The notes: a model not told the origin generated them from the sequence alone. Positions 1-8,665 are shown, counted from the stretch's first letter. The stretch is 64,000 nt of DNA from Fen-178 sp049516835 (GCA_049516835.1 JBEKSR010000004.1:1-64000); one strand, 5' to 3'. Translations and numbers: made by a program.

Positions 1-344
1 TCCGCCCAGAAATAGACGTGCTCCGCATCCGCGCAGCCCGACGGACTGAACAGCCCGGCGCGCGCGAATTGCGCCCGGTCATAGGCGCCGAACAGTTTCA
101 TCAAGGCCCTGCCGTGCGCCGTGAGATACCCGGGAGGAACGTCCCACTTGGGCCATGGCTCGGCCGAATACGGATTGATCTGGTCGTTGCTCACCGTCGG
201 GGGACGAACGCCATGCCGGGTCACAATCGCCACAAACTTCAGTTCCTCGCCGCGCGCGGGAGCTCCTTGGGCCAGGACAAGCCCTGCGCTCCAGGGAATC
301 GACACAACCGCCAGTGCCAACGAAACAAATCTTGCCAAGCTCAT
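1..344 (-). CDS. Histidine-type acid phosphatase, N-terminal part (cut by window edge)
   Basis: The visible 114 residues start with a signal peptide of hydrophobic residues ending near VLAQG, followed by FVAIVTRHGVRPP. RHGxRxP is the catalytic phosphate-binding motif of the histidine acid phosphatase/phytase family, in which the His is phosphorylated during hydrolysis of phosphomonoesters. The protein is probably periplasmic. The start is the ATG at 342-344, with GGAGG about 11 bases upstream on the minus strand. The 3' end, including the HD proton-donor motif, lies outside the window, so substrate (phytate, glucose-1-phosphate or other) cannot be judged. Family call is firm. Confidence 0.85.
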   Translation of the reverse strand, partial: MSLARFVSLALAVVSIPWSAGLVLAQGAPARGEELKFVAIVTRHGVRPPTVSNDQINPYSAEPWPKWDVPPGYLTAHGRALMKLFGAYDRAQFARAGLFSPSGCADAEHVYFWA

Positions 345-406
345 TACGAGTATTGCCTCCTCGAAGACCAGCTTCAATCCGGATTGTAGCGGACTCGGCC
401 GACTGA

Positions 407-427
407 GGGCAGGTCGGAGACCTGCCC
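407..427. repeat. Perfect hairpin between phosphatase and next gene
   Basis: GGGCAGGTC and GACCTGCCC form a 9 bp stem around a 3-base loop. It is followed by CCAC, so the right edge GCCCCAC matches the ends of other palindromic elements in this window. It lies in the divergent intergenic space and is probably a REP-like element, not a terminator, because no T run follows. Confidence 0.55.
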
Positions 428-463
428 CACGACGGCTGTGCAGGTGTTAGAATCCGGCTTGGG

Positions 464-469
464 TATAAT
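464..469 (+). promoter_or_regulatory. Candidate -10 box TATAAT
   Basis: A perfect TATAAT lies 25 bases before the start at 495. No good -35 hexamer is visible 16-18 bases upstream, so the promoter call rests on the -10 alone. Confidence 0.4.
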
Positions 470-494
470 TGCGCTAGGCTATGTAGGAGGTGCC

Positions 495-1406
495 ATGAAA
501 CTCTCAGCATTGGGAATTGCGATTTTTCTAATGACCGGACCCGTCGTGGTCGCCGATGAACTGGACGACAGTTACCAGGGTCTCCAAGACGCAGTTGCGA
601 AGAAGGATGCCCCCCAGGTGAAGAAACTGGCGGTGCAGTTGTTCGATCTGGCGCGCAAGGTGATTGCCGCTCCCGAGCCCACGAGCGCAATCGAAAAGGA
701 AGACTGGCCCAATCGCGTCAAGTACGCGAAGGAAGCCGAAGGGTACGCCGAGTATGCGCTGTTTGCCACGGGCGTCCAGGCGGAGCCTGCGACTATGGTA
801 GACCTGCTGGGAATACTGGAGCAGCAAAGTCCCAAGAGCAAGTACCTGGACCAGGGTTACGAGGCCTACCTGGCGGCGCTCCACCAGGTGGGGAAGGACG
901 ATGCCGTCCCAGCCATCGCGGAAAAAGCCATCGTGAACTTTCCCAACAACCCGGACCTTTTGCTGGTGCTGGCCAACGCCGCGCAGGTCAAGAGACAGGC
1001 CGACCGCGCCATTTCCTTCGCCAACCGGCTGGTGGCCGCGGCCAATTCGCGCCAAAAGCCCGAGGCGGTATCGGCCGCCGATTGGGAGGCCAAGAAGAGA
1101 ATATGGTTGGGCCGCGGCTACTGGATCGCCGGTGTCCTGAACGGCGAAAAGAACCTGTACGCGCTGTCCAATAAGAGCCTTCGCGCGGCGCTTCCGTACC
1201 TCAAAGGCGAACCGGCCTTAATGGCTCCGGCGCTGTTCTTTCTGGGCGTCTCGAACTACCAGCTCGGCACCATGACCAACAATAAGAAGCAGGTGCTGGA
1301 AGGCGCGGCATTCAGCGACCAGTGCGCTGCCATCGAAGGCGTGTATCAGCACCAATGCTGGCTCAACGCCCAGAACATCAAGGGCGCCGCCGATAAGATG
1401 CGCTGA
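495..1406 (+). CDS. Secreted TPR-like hypothetical protein
   Basis: This 303-residue protein opens with a signal peptide (MKLSALGIAIFLMTG, cleavage near VVAD). The rest is alpha-helical and Ala/Lys-rich, with helix pairs such as GYEAYLAALHQVGKDDAVPAI that resemble tetratricopeptide repeats. TPR proteins are usually scaffolds in the periplasm. The start chosen is the ATG at 495 because AGGAGG sits 4 bases upstream; a longer frame from 438 adds residues that do not look like protein. No catalytic motif is seen. It is followed by glpK on the same strand after 95 bases, but there is no evidence of a functional link. Confidence 0.7.
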   Translation: MKLSALGIAIFLMTGPVVVADELDDSYQGLQDAVAKKDAPQVKKLAVQLFDLARKVIAAPEPTSAIEKEDWPNRVKYAKEAEGYAEYALFATGVQAEPATMVDLLGILEQQSPKSKYLDQGYEAYLAALHQVGKDDAVPAIAEKAIVNFPNNPDLLLVLANAAQVKRQADRAISFANRLVAAANSRQKPEAVSAADWEAKKRIWLGRGYWIAGVLNGEKNLYALSNKSLRAALPYLKGEPALMAPALFFLGVSNYQLGTMTNNKKQVLEGAAFSDQCAAIEGVYQHQCWLNAQNIKGAADKMR

Positions 1407-1501
1407 CATCGGCGCCTCGCCCGCGGCTCGGCAACCGCCGAAGGGAGACGTTTGCCTCGCTTCAGACGCCCGACCCTCCGCGGCATCGAAGGAATCAATC
1501 C

Positions 1502-3007
1502 ATGCCAGACTACATCGGAGCAATCGATCAAGGCACCACCAGCACGCGGTTCATGATATTCGACCGCGCCGGAACCATCGCCGCCAGCGCGCAGAAAGAG
1601 CACCGGCAGATCTACCCCCGGCCGGGGTGGGTGGAGCACGATCCCGACGAAATCTGGCGCCGCACCGAAGAGGTCGTCGCCGCCGCCATGGAGCAGCGCT
1701 CTTTGGGACCCCGCGACCTGGCGGCCATCGGCATCACCAACCAGCGCGAAACCACGGTTCTTTGGAATCGCACCACCGGCAGGCCTCTCTACAATGCCCT
1801 GGTGTGGCAGGATACCCGGGCGGCCGACTACATTCCCGAGCTCGCGCGCGCCGGAGGCCCCGACCGTTTTCGCGCCCAGACCGGCCTCCCCCTGGCGACC
1901 TACTTCAGCGGCCTGAAGATTCGCTGGGTGCTGGACCATGTGGCCGGCGCGCGCCAGCAGGCGGAAGCGGGCGACGTTCTGTTCGGCAACATCGATACAT
2001 TTCTGCTCTGGCATCTTACCGGCGGTCCCCAGGGCGGACTACATGTCACCGACTGTACCAACGCCAGCCGCACTCAGTTGATGAATCTGCGGACGCTCGA
2101 TTGGGACCCGGAATTGCTGGCCGCGTTCGACGTCCCGCGGCAGATCCTTCCCAAGATCCGGTCCAGCAGCGAACCGTATGGCGTGGCCACGCTGGAGGCC
2201 GTGAAGGGTGTTCCGATCGCCGGCATCCTGGGCGATCAGCAGGCCGCCCTGGCCGGGCAAGCCTGTTTCCACGCCGGCGAGGCCAAAAACACTTACGGCA
2301 CCGGGTGTTTCCTGCTCATGAATACGGGCCACGAAATCGTTCAGTCCAAGTGCGGCTTGCTGACCACCGTGGCTTTCCAGATGAAGGGCCAGCCGGCCAG
2401 CTACGCGCTCGAGGGAAGCGTGGCGATTACGGGCGCCCTGGTTCAATGGATCCGGGATAACTTCGGCCTCATCGGCAGCAGCCCGGAGATCGAGACGCTG
2501 GCCCGGACGGTCGAGGACAACGGCGGAGTCTACTTCGTCCCGGCGTTTTCGGGATTGTACGCGCCGTACTGGAAGCACAATGCGCGCGGCGTCATCGCCG
2601 GCCTGACCCGCTACACCAACAAGGGACACCTGGCGCGCGCCGCGCTGGAAGCCACCGCCTTCCAGACACGCGAGGTGGTTGAGGCCATGGAGCAGGACGC
2701 GGGTGTCCGCGTTGACATTCTCCGCGCCGATGGCGGCATGGTGGGCAACAATCTCCTGATGCAGTTCCAGGCCGATATTCTGGACCGCACGGTGGTGTGT
2801 CCCGCGGTTAAGGAGACCACCGCGCTGGGAGCCACGTACGCCGCCGGGCTGGCCACAGGCTTCTTCCAGAACCTCGACGATTTGCGCGCGCGATGGTCCG
2901 TCGATCGGACCTGGAAACCGAATATGGATGCCCAGCGGCGCGAACGAATGTACGGCTTCTGGAAGAAGGCGGTGACGCGCTCGTTCGATTGGTTGGATTC
3001 CGAATAG
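1502..3007 (+). CDS. glpK: Glycerol kinase
   Basis: Transfers phosphate from ATP to glycerol, giving sn-glycerol 3-phosphate in the cytoplasm. The 501-residue length is typical for the FGGY carbohydrate kinase family. It starts with the ATP-binding phosphate-1 segment GAIDQGTTSTR at residues 5-15, and has the substrate-region sequence GITNQRETTVLW and the second ATP-lobe motif ILRADGGMVGNN near residue 400. The glycerol facilitator gene begins 10 bases after its stop, so the two form an uptake-and-trap operon. No GlpR-like repressor or glycerol-3-phosphate dehydrogenase is adjacent. Confidence 0.95.
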   Translation: MPDYIGAIDQGTTSTRFMIFDRAGTIAASAQKEHRQIYPRPGWVEHDPDEIWRRTEEVVAAAMEQRSLGPRDLAAIGITNQRETTVLWNRTTGRPLYNALVWQDTRAADYIPELARAGGPDRFRAQTGLPLATYFSGLKIRWVLDHVAGARQQAEAGDVLFGNIDTFLLWHLTGGPQGGLHVTDCTNASRTQLMNLRTLDWDPELLAAFDVPRQILPKIRSSSEPYGVATLEAVKGVPIAGILGDQQAALAGQACFHAGEAKNTYGTGCFLLMNTGHEIVQSKCGLLTTVAFQMKGQPASYALEGSVAITGALVQWIRDNFGLIGSSPEIETLARTVEDNGGVYFVPAFSGLYAPYWKHNARGVIAGLTRYTNKGHLARAALEATAFQTREVVEAMEQDAGVRVDILRADGGMVGNNLLMQFQADILDRTVVCPAVKETTALGATYAAGLATGFFQNLDDLRARWSVDRTWKPNMDAQRRERMYGFWKKAVTRSFDWLDSE

Positions 3008-3017
3008 GGAGAAACCG

Positions 3018-3746
3018 ATGGACAAACAAATGTTCGGCGAGTTCATGGGGACCCTGGTGCTGATTCTGATGGGCAACGGCGTGGTCGCCAATGTCAACCT
3101 CAAGAAGTCCTATGCGCAGGACGCCGGGTGGATGGTGGTAGCCACCGGCTGGGCGTTGGCGGTGATGACGGGCGTGTTTACGGCCATCGCCTGCGGCAGC
3201 CCGGGCGCTCATCTCAACCCCGCGGTCACCATGGGGTTTGCCGTAAGCTCCGGGGATTTCAGCAAGCTGGCGCCCTATGCCGCGGCGCAGATCATGGGCG
3301 CGATTGCGGGCGCCACGCTGGTGTGGCTGTACTTCCTGCCGCACTGGAGCGTGACCCCCGAGGCAGACCTGAAGCGGGCCTGCTTTTGCACGTCTCCGGC
3401 CATCCGGCGGCCGGCCGCCAACCTGCTCTGCGAGATCATCGGCACGTTCGTGCTGGTGCTCGTGGTGAGCGCCATCTTCTCCAAAGCCGTGGCGGCCAAG
3501 GGTCCCGCGGCAGGCCTGGGACCTTACCTTGTGGGGAGCCTGGTATGGGGAATTGGTCTCAGCCTGGGTGGAACCACCGGTTATGCCATCAATCCGGCGC
3601 GAGACCTGGGCCCCCGCATCGCGCACGCGCTCCTGCCGGTGGCCGGCAAAGGCGGGTCGGATTGGCCCTATGCGGCGATCCCCGTGGCAGGTCCGTTGCT
3701 CGGCGGCGCTCTGGCCGGCCTGTTCGCGCGGCTGGCGCAGTTCTAG
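3018..3746 (+). CDS. glpF: Glycerol facilitator (aquaglyceroporin, MIP family)
   Basis: A six-helix inner-membrane channel of 242 residues. Both half-helix motifs are present: HLNPAVT in the first repeat and AINPARD in the second. The Asp after NPAR marks the aquaglyceroporin branch and fits glycerol passage. The selectivity-filter Trp is in GWALAVM before the first NPA. At the position of E. coli GlpF Phe200 there is a Tyr (GYAINPAR). It is co-transcribed with glpK, 10 bases apart, with GGGAGA before its ATG. A hairpin-rich element follows the stop. Confidence 0.92.
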   Translation: MDKQMFGEFMGTLVLILMGNGVVANVNLKKSYAQDAGWMVVATGWALAVMTGVFTAIACGSPGAHLNPAVTMGFAVSSGDFSKLAPYAAAQIMGAIAGATLVWLYFLPHWSVTPEADLKRACFCTSPAIRRPAANLLCEIIGTFVLVLVVSAIFSKAVAAKGPAAGLGPYLVGSLVWGIGLSLGGTTGYAINPARDLGPRIAHALLPVAGKGGSDWPYAAIPVAGPLLGGALAGLFARLAQF

Positions 3747-3753
3747 CGAACTT

Positions 3754-3840
3754 GTGGGGCGGCCATTCCTGGCCTCAGCCGGCTTTCAGCCGGCAGGACC
3801 CGCTGGAAAGCGGGTCCGCAGCCTGAATAGGCTGCCCCAC
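3754..3840. repeat. Compound palindromic element between convergent genes
   Basis: The outer ends GTGGGGC and GCCCCAC are inverted repeats. Inside are two perfect hairpins, GGACCCGC/GCGGGTCC (3796-3817) and GCAGCC/GGCTGC (3818-3835), plus a tandem AGCCGGC pair. The same outer ends recur at 4908, 24609 and 48204. It lies between convergent genes and may also end transcription on both strands. Confidence 0.7.
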
Positions 3841-3841
3841 C

Positions 3842-4879
3842 TTATCTCTTGTAGGTCTTGGAAACGTTCGTGCGGCCGTTGGTCACGGTGATGTCGGCAT
3901 CCTTGTCCACCGACACCTTGAGCCACTTGCCGTCTTCGGGGGATTTCCAATCCTGCACGATGTTGGCGATGAATTCCTCGGGAGGATTGGCTTCCGCGCC
4001 GTTGACCGAGTAGTGCGACAGATAGAGAGCCTGCATCCCCGGCGCCGAGCGCAGGAGCTTCAGCACGGAGGGGGCTCCGATCTTCCTGGCGCCATTGTTC
4101 ATGAGGGCCACCCGCCAGTGGAGCGCGTCGACCAGCGCGGGCGAGTTGGAGATATCGTTGCCGTGATGGCTGACCATGAAGAGGTCCACGGACCCGATCG
4201 GATTGTTGGGGCACATCAACTCCATTTCCCTGTTCCAGGTGAGGTCGGCGAGGTCGAGCATGCGGAATTTCCCGTAAGTGAAGAGCAGCCCGACGGCGTT
4301 GCCATTCTCGGAGTTGTCCTCGTCGGTGCGGGTCCATTTCATCGGCTGGGTGTCTTTGCAGTACGGATTCGGCGCGCCCCCGCCCTTGACCGGCGTGGTG
4401 ATGTGCTTGCCGGCGGCGGTCACCACCAGCACGTCGATACCCTTGAAGGGAATCTTGTCGCCGGGTTTCACCACCACGCGCTTGGCCTTCTCCGCAATTG
4501 CCAGATACGCCTGCACGGACTTAGTGGTCCCCGGATCTTTGACCGCGGCCTCGCCGTGGTCGTAGAACATCTTGATCGGCACCCTGGCCGCGGTGGCCGT
4601 CACATTGGCCACGTGGTCTCCATCGTAGTGCGAGGTTACCAAGTGATCGACCTGCTTCAGGTTGGCCGCCTTGACGGCCTCCGCAATACGCTTCGCGTCG
4701 CGGTCGTCGCTTCCGGGAAAGCCCGTATCGATCAACATACTTTCGCCCAACGGCGAAATCAGGAGCAGCGACTTGCCGCCCTCGGTATCGATCAGGTACA
4801 TGTCGAAGGTCTTAGATGCGGCCGGCAGAACCGATGAGAGTAAAACTGCCAGGAAGGCTGAGAAAAGGATTTTCTTCAT
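3842..4879 (-). CDS. Secreted metallo-beta-lactamase-fold hydrolase
   Basis: A 345-residue protein with a signal peptide (MKKILFSAFLAVLLSSVLPAAS). The core fold motif is SHYDGDHVAN, the HxxxDH metal site of the metallo-beta-lactamase superfamily, preceded by the MLIDTGFPG strand. A later SHHGND fits another metal ligand of the ComEC/Rec2-type branch. It is probably a periplasmic or outer-membrane-side hydrolase; the substrate is unknown. The start is the ATG at 4879 because it begins a clear signal peptide; a longer frame from 4951 would place the signal inside the protein and cross a palindromic repeat. Confidence 0.8.
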   Translation of the reverse strand: MKKILFSAFLAVLLSSVLPAASKTFDMYLIDTEGGKSLLLISPLGESMLIDTGFPGSDDRDAKRIAEAVKAANLKQVDHLVTSHYDGDHVANVTATAARVPIKMFYDHGEAAVKDPGTTKSVQAYLAIAEKAKRVVVKPGDKIPFKGIDVLVVTAAGKHITTPVKGGGAPNPYCKDTQPMKWTRTDEDNSENGNAVGLLFTYGKFRMLDLADLTWNREMELMCPNNPIGSVDLFMVSHHGNDISNSPALVDALHWRVALMNNGARKIGAPSVLKLLRSAPGMQALYLSHYSVNGAEANPPEEFIANIVQDWKSPEDGKWLKVSVDKDADITVTNGRTNVSKTYKR

Positions 4880-4907
4880 ATGGCGAGATCGTAACACAAG
4901 CCAGCTT

Positions 4908-4931
4908 GGTGGGGCGTGCTTTAGCTTGCCC
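4908..4931. repeat. Palindromic repeat unit (GTGGGGC family)
   Basis: GGTGGGGCGTGCTTTAGC plus TTGCCC closely matches, in inverse orientation, the unit at 24609-24632 (GGTGGGGCATGCTTTAAC on the minus strand). The two loci share no gene, so this is a dispersed repeat. Confidence 0.6.
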
Positions 4932-4989
4932 GGCAACTGCGCGCCTGCCACATCCGAAGCGGTAGAATAGAGTCTGACGCCGTTCTTTT

Positions 4990-5724
4990 ATGTCTCTTTT
5001 TGTTCCCAACCGGTACCGCGGCAAGCTGATCGTGGTGGAAGGGATCGACGGTTCCGGAAAATCCACTCAAATCTCGCTTCTGAGTCATTGGTTGCGCTCA
5101 CAAGGCTATGCAGTGGCCTTCAGCGAGTGGAACTCCTCGCCTCTGGTGCGGCAGGCCACGCGGCGCGGCAAGAAGAAGGAGATGTTCACACCCACCACCT
5201 TCAGCTTGATCCATGCCACGGATTTCGCGGACCGCATGGAAAGCTACATCCTGCCGCTGGTGAAGTCGGGCGCCATCGTGTGCGCCGACCGGTACGCCTA
5301 CACGGCCTTCGCGCGCGACGTGGCGCGCGGGGTCGGCCGCCGCTGGGTGCGCAACCTGTACCGCTTCGCCATTCACCCCAACCTGAGCTTCTATTTCCGA
5401 GTGCCGCTGGACGTCGCGCTGGGCCGCATCCTGGGCGGGCGCGACGCGCTGAAATACTACGAAGCCGGCATGGACCTGGGACTCGCGCGCGACGTGGAAG
5501 AAAGTTTCCGCATCTTCCAGGGCCGCATTCTCGACGAATACGAAGCCATGGCGCAAGAGGTGGGGTTTCACATCATCGACGCCACCCTGTCGATCGAAGA
5601 GCAGCAACGGCGCATGCGCGACATCGTCATGAACGTGCTGGGCGACAGTTTGAAGAACGGCATCCTGCATCAGGCCGCGGGAGGAGATTTCAGTGCGCAA
5701 GCCACAACCGCTCCAGTTCTATAG
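4990..5724 (+). CDS. Thymidylate kinase-like protein, intact P-loop
   Basis: A 244-residue P-loop kinase. Walker A is EGIDGSGKST at residues 17-26, and ADRYAYTAFARD holds the DR(Y/H) motif of dTMP kinases. Length is close to the usual 210-230. The family phosphorylates dTMP to dTDP. However, two paralogs lie side by side, next to sixA and a DUF2252 gene. That context is unlike a normal tmk, which often neighbours holB, and it suggests a specialised nucleotide or polyphosphate-linked role. Whether this or a gene elsewhere is the housekeeping tmk cannot be decided here. The end overlaps the next gene by 32 bases. Confidence 0.75.
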   Translation: MSLFVPNRYRGKLIVVEGIDGSGKSTQISLLSHWLRSQGYAVAFSEWNSSPLVRQATRRGKKKEMFTPTTFSLIHATDFADRMESYILPLVKSGAIVCADRYAYTAFARDVARGVGRRWVRNLYRFAIHPNLSFYFRVPLDVALGRILGGRDALKYYEAGMDLGLARDVEESFRIFQGRILDEYEAMAQEVGFHIIDATLSIEEQQRRMRDIVMNVLGDSLKNGILHQAAGGDFSAQATTAPVL

Positions 5725-6433
5725 CGAGCCGCTGCCGGGTGTCGACACGTCCGACTTGCAGGGCAAGCTGATCGTCATCGAGGGGCCGGACGCGGTGGGG
5801 CGCAGCACGCAGATCGCGCAGTTGCGCCAGTGGCTCGAGCAGGAAGGCCACGCCGTGCTCGATACCGGCATGGCGCGCTCGGCGCTGGCGGGCAAGGGTA
5901 TCAAGATGGCCAAGGAAGGCAACACCCTGGGCCCCATCACCATGACCCTGTTCTACACCACCGATTTTGCGGACCGGCTGGAGAACGAGATCATGCCCGC
6001 CCTGCGCGCCGGTTTCGTGGTGCTGATCGACCGCTACATTTTCTCGATCATGGCCAGGGCCATTGCGCGCGGCGAAGACCGGCGATGGATCGAGCAGGTG
6101 GCGGGGTTTGCGCTGGCGCCGCACGCGGTCTTCTACTTGCGCACCGACGTCGAGCACCTGGTGTCGCGGGTGGTGCTGGGCCGCGGCGCCTTCGATTACT
6201 GGGAAAGCGGCATGGACCTTCGGTTCGGGCCGGATATGTACGAGAGCTTCGTGCGCTACCAGACCCGCTTGATCAAGGCCCTGGACTCGATGGTGGAGCG
6301 CTACGACTTCACCTTGATCGACGCCTCCCAACCGATCGACCGGATCTTCCGCGAGCTGCAGCGCCAGATCCGGCGGCTGCAGTTGCTCCGGGTGCGGCCG
6401 CGCAGGCGTTTGGCGCACAAGGCCCAAGCGTGA
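5693..6433 (+). CDS. Thymidylate kinase-like paralog with altered Walker A
   Basis: A 246-residue paralog of the preceding protein, sharing TDFADR, the DRY segment (IDRYIFSIMARAIARG) and YYE/YWE-SGMDL. Its P-loop reads EGPDAVGRST: the invariant Walker A Lys is Arg37 (codon at 5801-5803). Such a change normally cripples ATP binding, so the protein may be a regulatory or structural partner of the intact paralog. Start is the GTG at 5693, with GGGAGGAG 8 bases upstream inside the previous gene, implying translational coupling. The C-terminus is Arg-rich. Confidence 0.75.
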   Translation: MRKPQPLQFYSEPLPGVDTSDLQGKLIVIEGPDAVGRSTQIAQLRQWLEQEGHAVLDTGMARSALAGKGIKMAKEGNTLGPITMTLFYTTDFADRLENEIMPALRAGFVVLIDRYIFSIMARAIARGEDRRWIEQVAGFALAPHAVFYLRTDVEHLVSRVVLGRGAFDYWESGMDLRFGPDMYESFVRYQTRLIKALDSMVERYDFTLIDASQPIDRIFRELQRQIRRLQLLRVRPRRRLAHKAQA

Positions 6434-6918
6434 TGCAGATTTACCTGTTGCGGCACGGCATCGCCGAGGATGCCCGGCCGGGACACGCGGATTCCGAGCG
6501 CGCGCTCTCGAGCGATGGGCGCGAGAAACTGCGGCGCGTGCTGAAGCGCGCGCGGGCCGCGGGCGTGGCGCCGGACCTGATCCTTTCCAGCCCCTATCGC
6601 CGCGCCATTGAGACCGCCGATGTGGCGGTCGAGGCGCTCGGATACCAGGGCAAGGTAGTGCGCACGCAGGCGCTGCTGGCGGATGCGTCGCCATTCGACG
6701 CGTGGGAGGAGATCCGCTCGCACCACGAGGAGCGCTCGGTTCTGCTGGCGAGCCACGAGCCTCTCATGAGCTCCCTGGCGGCGTTTCTTCTGGGCAGCCC
6801 GGCGCTCCAAGTGGACATGAAGAAAGCGGCCCTGGTGCGCGTGGATTGCGACCGCCTGGGACCCCAGCCGAAGGGCGTGCTGAAGTGGATGCTCACGCCG
6901 GCGGTGGCGGGGGAATAG
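6433..6918 (+). CDS. sixA: Phosphohistidine phosphatase SixA-like
   Basis: A 161-residue histidine phosphatase. The catalytic RHG is at residues 7-9 (LLRHGIAED), followed by SSPYRRAIETA and ASHEPLM, where the second catalytic His lies. The family removes phosphate from phosphohistidine; SixA is often encoded near polyphosphate metabolism genes. Its ATG overlaps the stop of the kinase-like gene (TGATG), so the three genes are one operon. Confidence 0.88.
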   Translation: MQIYLLRHGIAEDARPGHADSERALSSDGREKLRRVLKRARAAGVAPDLILSSPYRRAIETADVAVEALGYQGKVVRTQALLADASPFDAWEEIRSHHEERSVLLASHEPLMSSLAAFLLGSPALQVDMKKAALVRVDCDRLGPQPKGVLKWMLTPAVAGE

Positions 6919-6931
6919 TTTCGAGGTCCGC

Positions 6932-7996
6932 ATGAAAATCGGCAAAGCAACCGCGAAATATGAAGCGTGGCTGGCGCGGCATCTGCGCCTCCTCGAGGCC
7001 GATCTCCAGCTCAAGCACGAGCAGATGCGCGTGGCGCCTTTTCTATTCATGCGCGCCACCTACTACCGCTGGGCGCAGACGTGGGCGGAGGTGTCGGGCG
7101 ACGCGGCGCGCGCCCCCCGCGCGCTCGCCGTCGGAGATCTGCACGTCGAGAACTTCGGGACCTGGCGCGATATCGAAGGCCGGCTCATCTGGGGGATCAA
7201 CGACTTCGACGAAGCCTGGCGCCTGCCCTACACCAACGACCTCATCCGGCTGGCCGCCAGCGCGCTGCTGGCGAAGATGGCCTGCGAGCCTAAAGCGGGA
7301 ATCGCGGCCATTCTCAAGGGCTATACCGAGGCGGTCGAAGCCGGCGGATGTCCGTTTGCGCTGGCCGAACATCACGCGGCGCTGCGCGCCATGGCTACCG
7401 CGCGCCTGCACCAGCCGGAGGCGTTTTGGGAAAAGCTGCACGCCCTCGAGGACGTGAAAGATAAGCCGCCGGCCGGAGCCATCAGGGCCATTACCAGGAT
7501 GATGCCGGAGCGCGGTTTCACCTGGCGAATGGTGCACCGGGTGGCCGGGCTGGGCAGCCTGGGCCGCCAGCGCTACGTGGCCATCGCCGAGTGGCGCGGC
7601 GGATCGGTGGCCCGCGAGGCCAAGGCCCTGGCGCCCTCCGCCTGCGTTTGGGCGGAAGAGGGCAAGGGCACGGCGCCCATTCTCTACCAGGAGATTCTGG
7701 ACCGCTCGGTGCGCTGCCGCGATCCTTTCGTGCGCGTGCAGAGGCGTTGGATCGTCCGCCGCCTCGCGCCCGACTGCTCCCGCATCGAGCTTTCCGCGCT
7801 GCCCAAAGAGCGCGACGAGCTCTGCCTGTTGCACGCCATGGGCTGGGAGACGGCCAACGCCCACTTGGGCACCATCCAGCCGCGCGTTTTGCGCGCCGAC
7901 TTGAAAAGGAGGCCGCGTGGCTGGCTGCTGGAAGCCGCTCGAAAAATGGAAAAGGCGGTGGCCGCCGATTTCCAGGACTACTGCCAAATCCGGTGA
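6932..7996 (+). CDS. DUF2252 family protein
   Basis: A 354-residue cytoplasmic protein of the DUF2252 family, shown by GDLHVENFGTWRD at residues 68-80 and NDFDE at 90-94. These resemble the HxxN and DxD catalytic elements of aminoglycoside-phosphotransferase/kinase folds, so a small-molecule kinase activity is plausible but unproven. It starts 13 bases after sixA and completes the kinase-like/kinase-like/sixA/DUF2252 cluster. The N-terminal 40 residues are basic and amphipathic. Confidence 0.8.
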   Translation: MKIGKATAKYEAWLARHLRLLEADLQLKHEQMRVAPFLFMRATYYRWAQTWAEVSGDAARAPRALAVGDLHVENFGTWRDIEGRLIWGINDFDEAWRLPYTNDLIRLAASALLAKMACEPKAGIAAILKGYTEAVEAGGCPFALAEHHAALRAMATARLHQPEAFWEKLHALEDVKDKPPAGAIRAITRMMPERGFTWRMVHRVAGLGSLGRQRYVAIAEWRGGSVAREAKALAPSACVWAEEGKGTAPILYQEILDRSVRCRDPFVRVQRRWIVRRLAPDCSRIELSALPKERDELCLLHAMGWETANAHLGTIQPRVLRADLKRRPRGWLLEAARKMEKAVAADFQDYCQIR

Positions 7997-8212
7997 CTGA
8001 CTCACGCGTCCCAAGGCGCGCGGCCCAGAGGGCACCCCGGCGCCGCGTGGACGCTGGCGACTCTTCCGAAAATGGAACGTAAGTTGTTGATTCCTCGTGC
8101 CGGACAGAATCCATTTTCATCGTGTGTTGTGAGCCGCCGCGGCTCATAGAGCAGGACTGTCCCCGAATCTCACCGGTCGGCCAGTCCCCGGCTTTTGCGG
8201 GATAATCGTCTC
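7997..8212. other. Intergenic region with short palindromes
   Basis: About 215 bases without a supportable gene. Contents: the dispersed 18-mer at 8022-8039, a GAGCCG/CGGCTC hairpin at 8131-8145, and at 8152-8190 a GGACTGTCCCC ... CCAGTCCCC unit resembling the GGGACAG-type palindromes elsewhere in the window. Confidence 0.5.
8022..8039. repeat. Copy 1 of an 18-base dispersed repeat
   Basis: GGCCCAGAGGGCACCCCG. Identical or near-identical copies lie at 25602-25619 (inside hpnH), 27655-27671 (inside shc) and 53430-53447 (inside uvrA, one mismatch). This copy is intergenic. Confidence 0.7.
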
Positions 8213-8665
8213 ATGCCTACTCAAGCTACCTATGACGATGCCAACCTGATTCTGCGGCTCTACGAATTGCGGCGGGAAGAGAAATTGCGCAAGGCCCGCG
8301 AATGGTTCGCCGCGAACTTCCACGCGGCCTCCCTGGAAGACATGCAACGAATCGCCCCTCCCGGCAGCCAGGAGAACGCCTACTTTCGCATGGTGGTGAG
8401 CTACTGGGAAATGGTGGCCGCGCTGGTGACCTCGGGGGTGTTGAACCAGGATCTCTTCTTCCAGACGAACGGCGAATTGCTCTTCGTCTGGGAGCGCGTG
8501 CGCGAGTTGCTTCCGGCCTTCCGGGCGATGTCGAAGAACCCGAACTCCTGGCGGAATCTGGAGGCGGTCGGCAACGCTTTTATCAAGTCGATGGAAGCCA
8601 ATGGTCCCGAGGCTTACCCTACGTTCCAAGCCATGGTTCGGGGGACTGCGGCCAGCCGCGGCTAG
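8213..8665 (+). CDS. Small cytoplasmic protein, DUF4760-like
   Basis: A 150-residue, helix-rich soluble protein without signal peptide or membrane segment. The segment LILRLYELRREEKLRKAREWF followed by ENAYFRMVVSYWEMVAALV and a Phe/Leu-rich end is reminiscent of DUF4760-type proteins common in Acidobacteriota, but this assignment is from memory of the pattern. The ATG at 8213 is preferred over a TTG at 8195. No catalytic motif is visible. It sits alone between intergenic repeats. Confidence 0.6.
   Translation: MPTQATYDDANLILRLYELRREEKLRKAREWFAANFHAASLEDMQRIAPPGSQENAYFRMVVSYWEMVAALVTSGVLNQDLFFQTNGELLFVWERVRELLPAFRAMSKNPNSWRNLEAVGNAFIKSMEANGPEAYPTFQAMVRGTAASRG

Noticed and set aside
79..690. 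Long minus-strand open frame of 203 codons at the left edge
   Set aside because: It is out of frame with the histidine acid phosphatase (1-344), which has a signal peptide and RHGVRPP, and its product is Arg/Pro/Ser-rich.
1407..1501. Possible riboswitch leader before glpK
   Set aside because: The 95 bases are GC-rich with weak stems, but I could not match them to any known riboswitch core.
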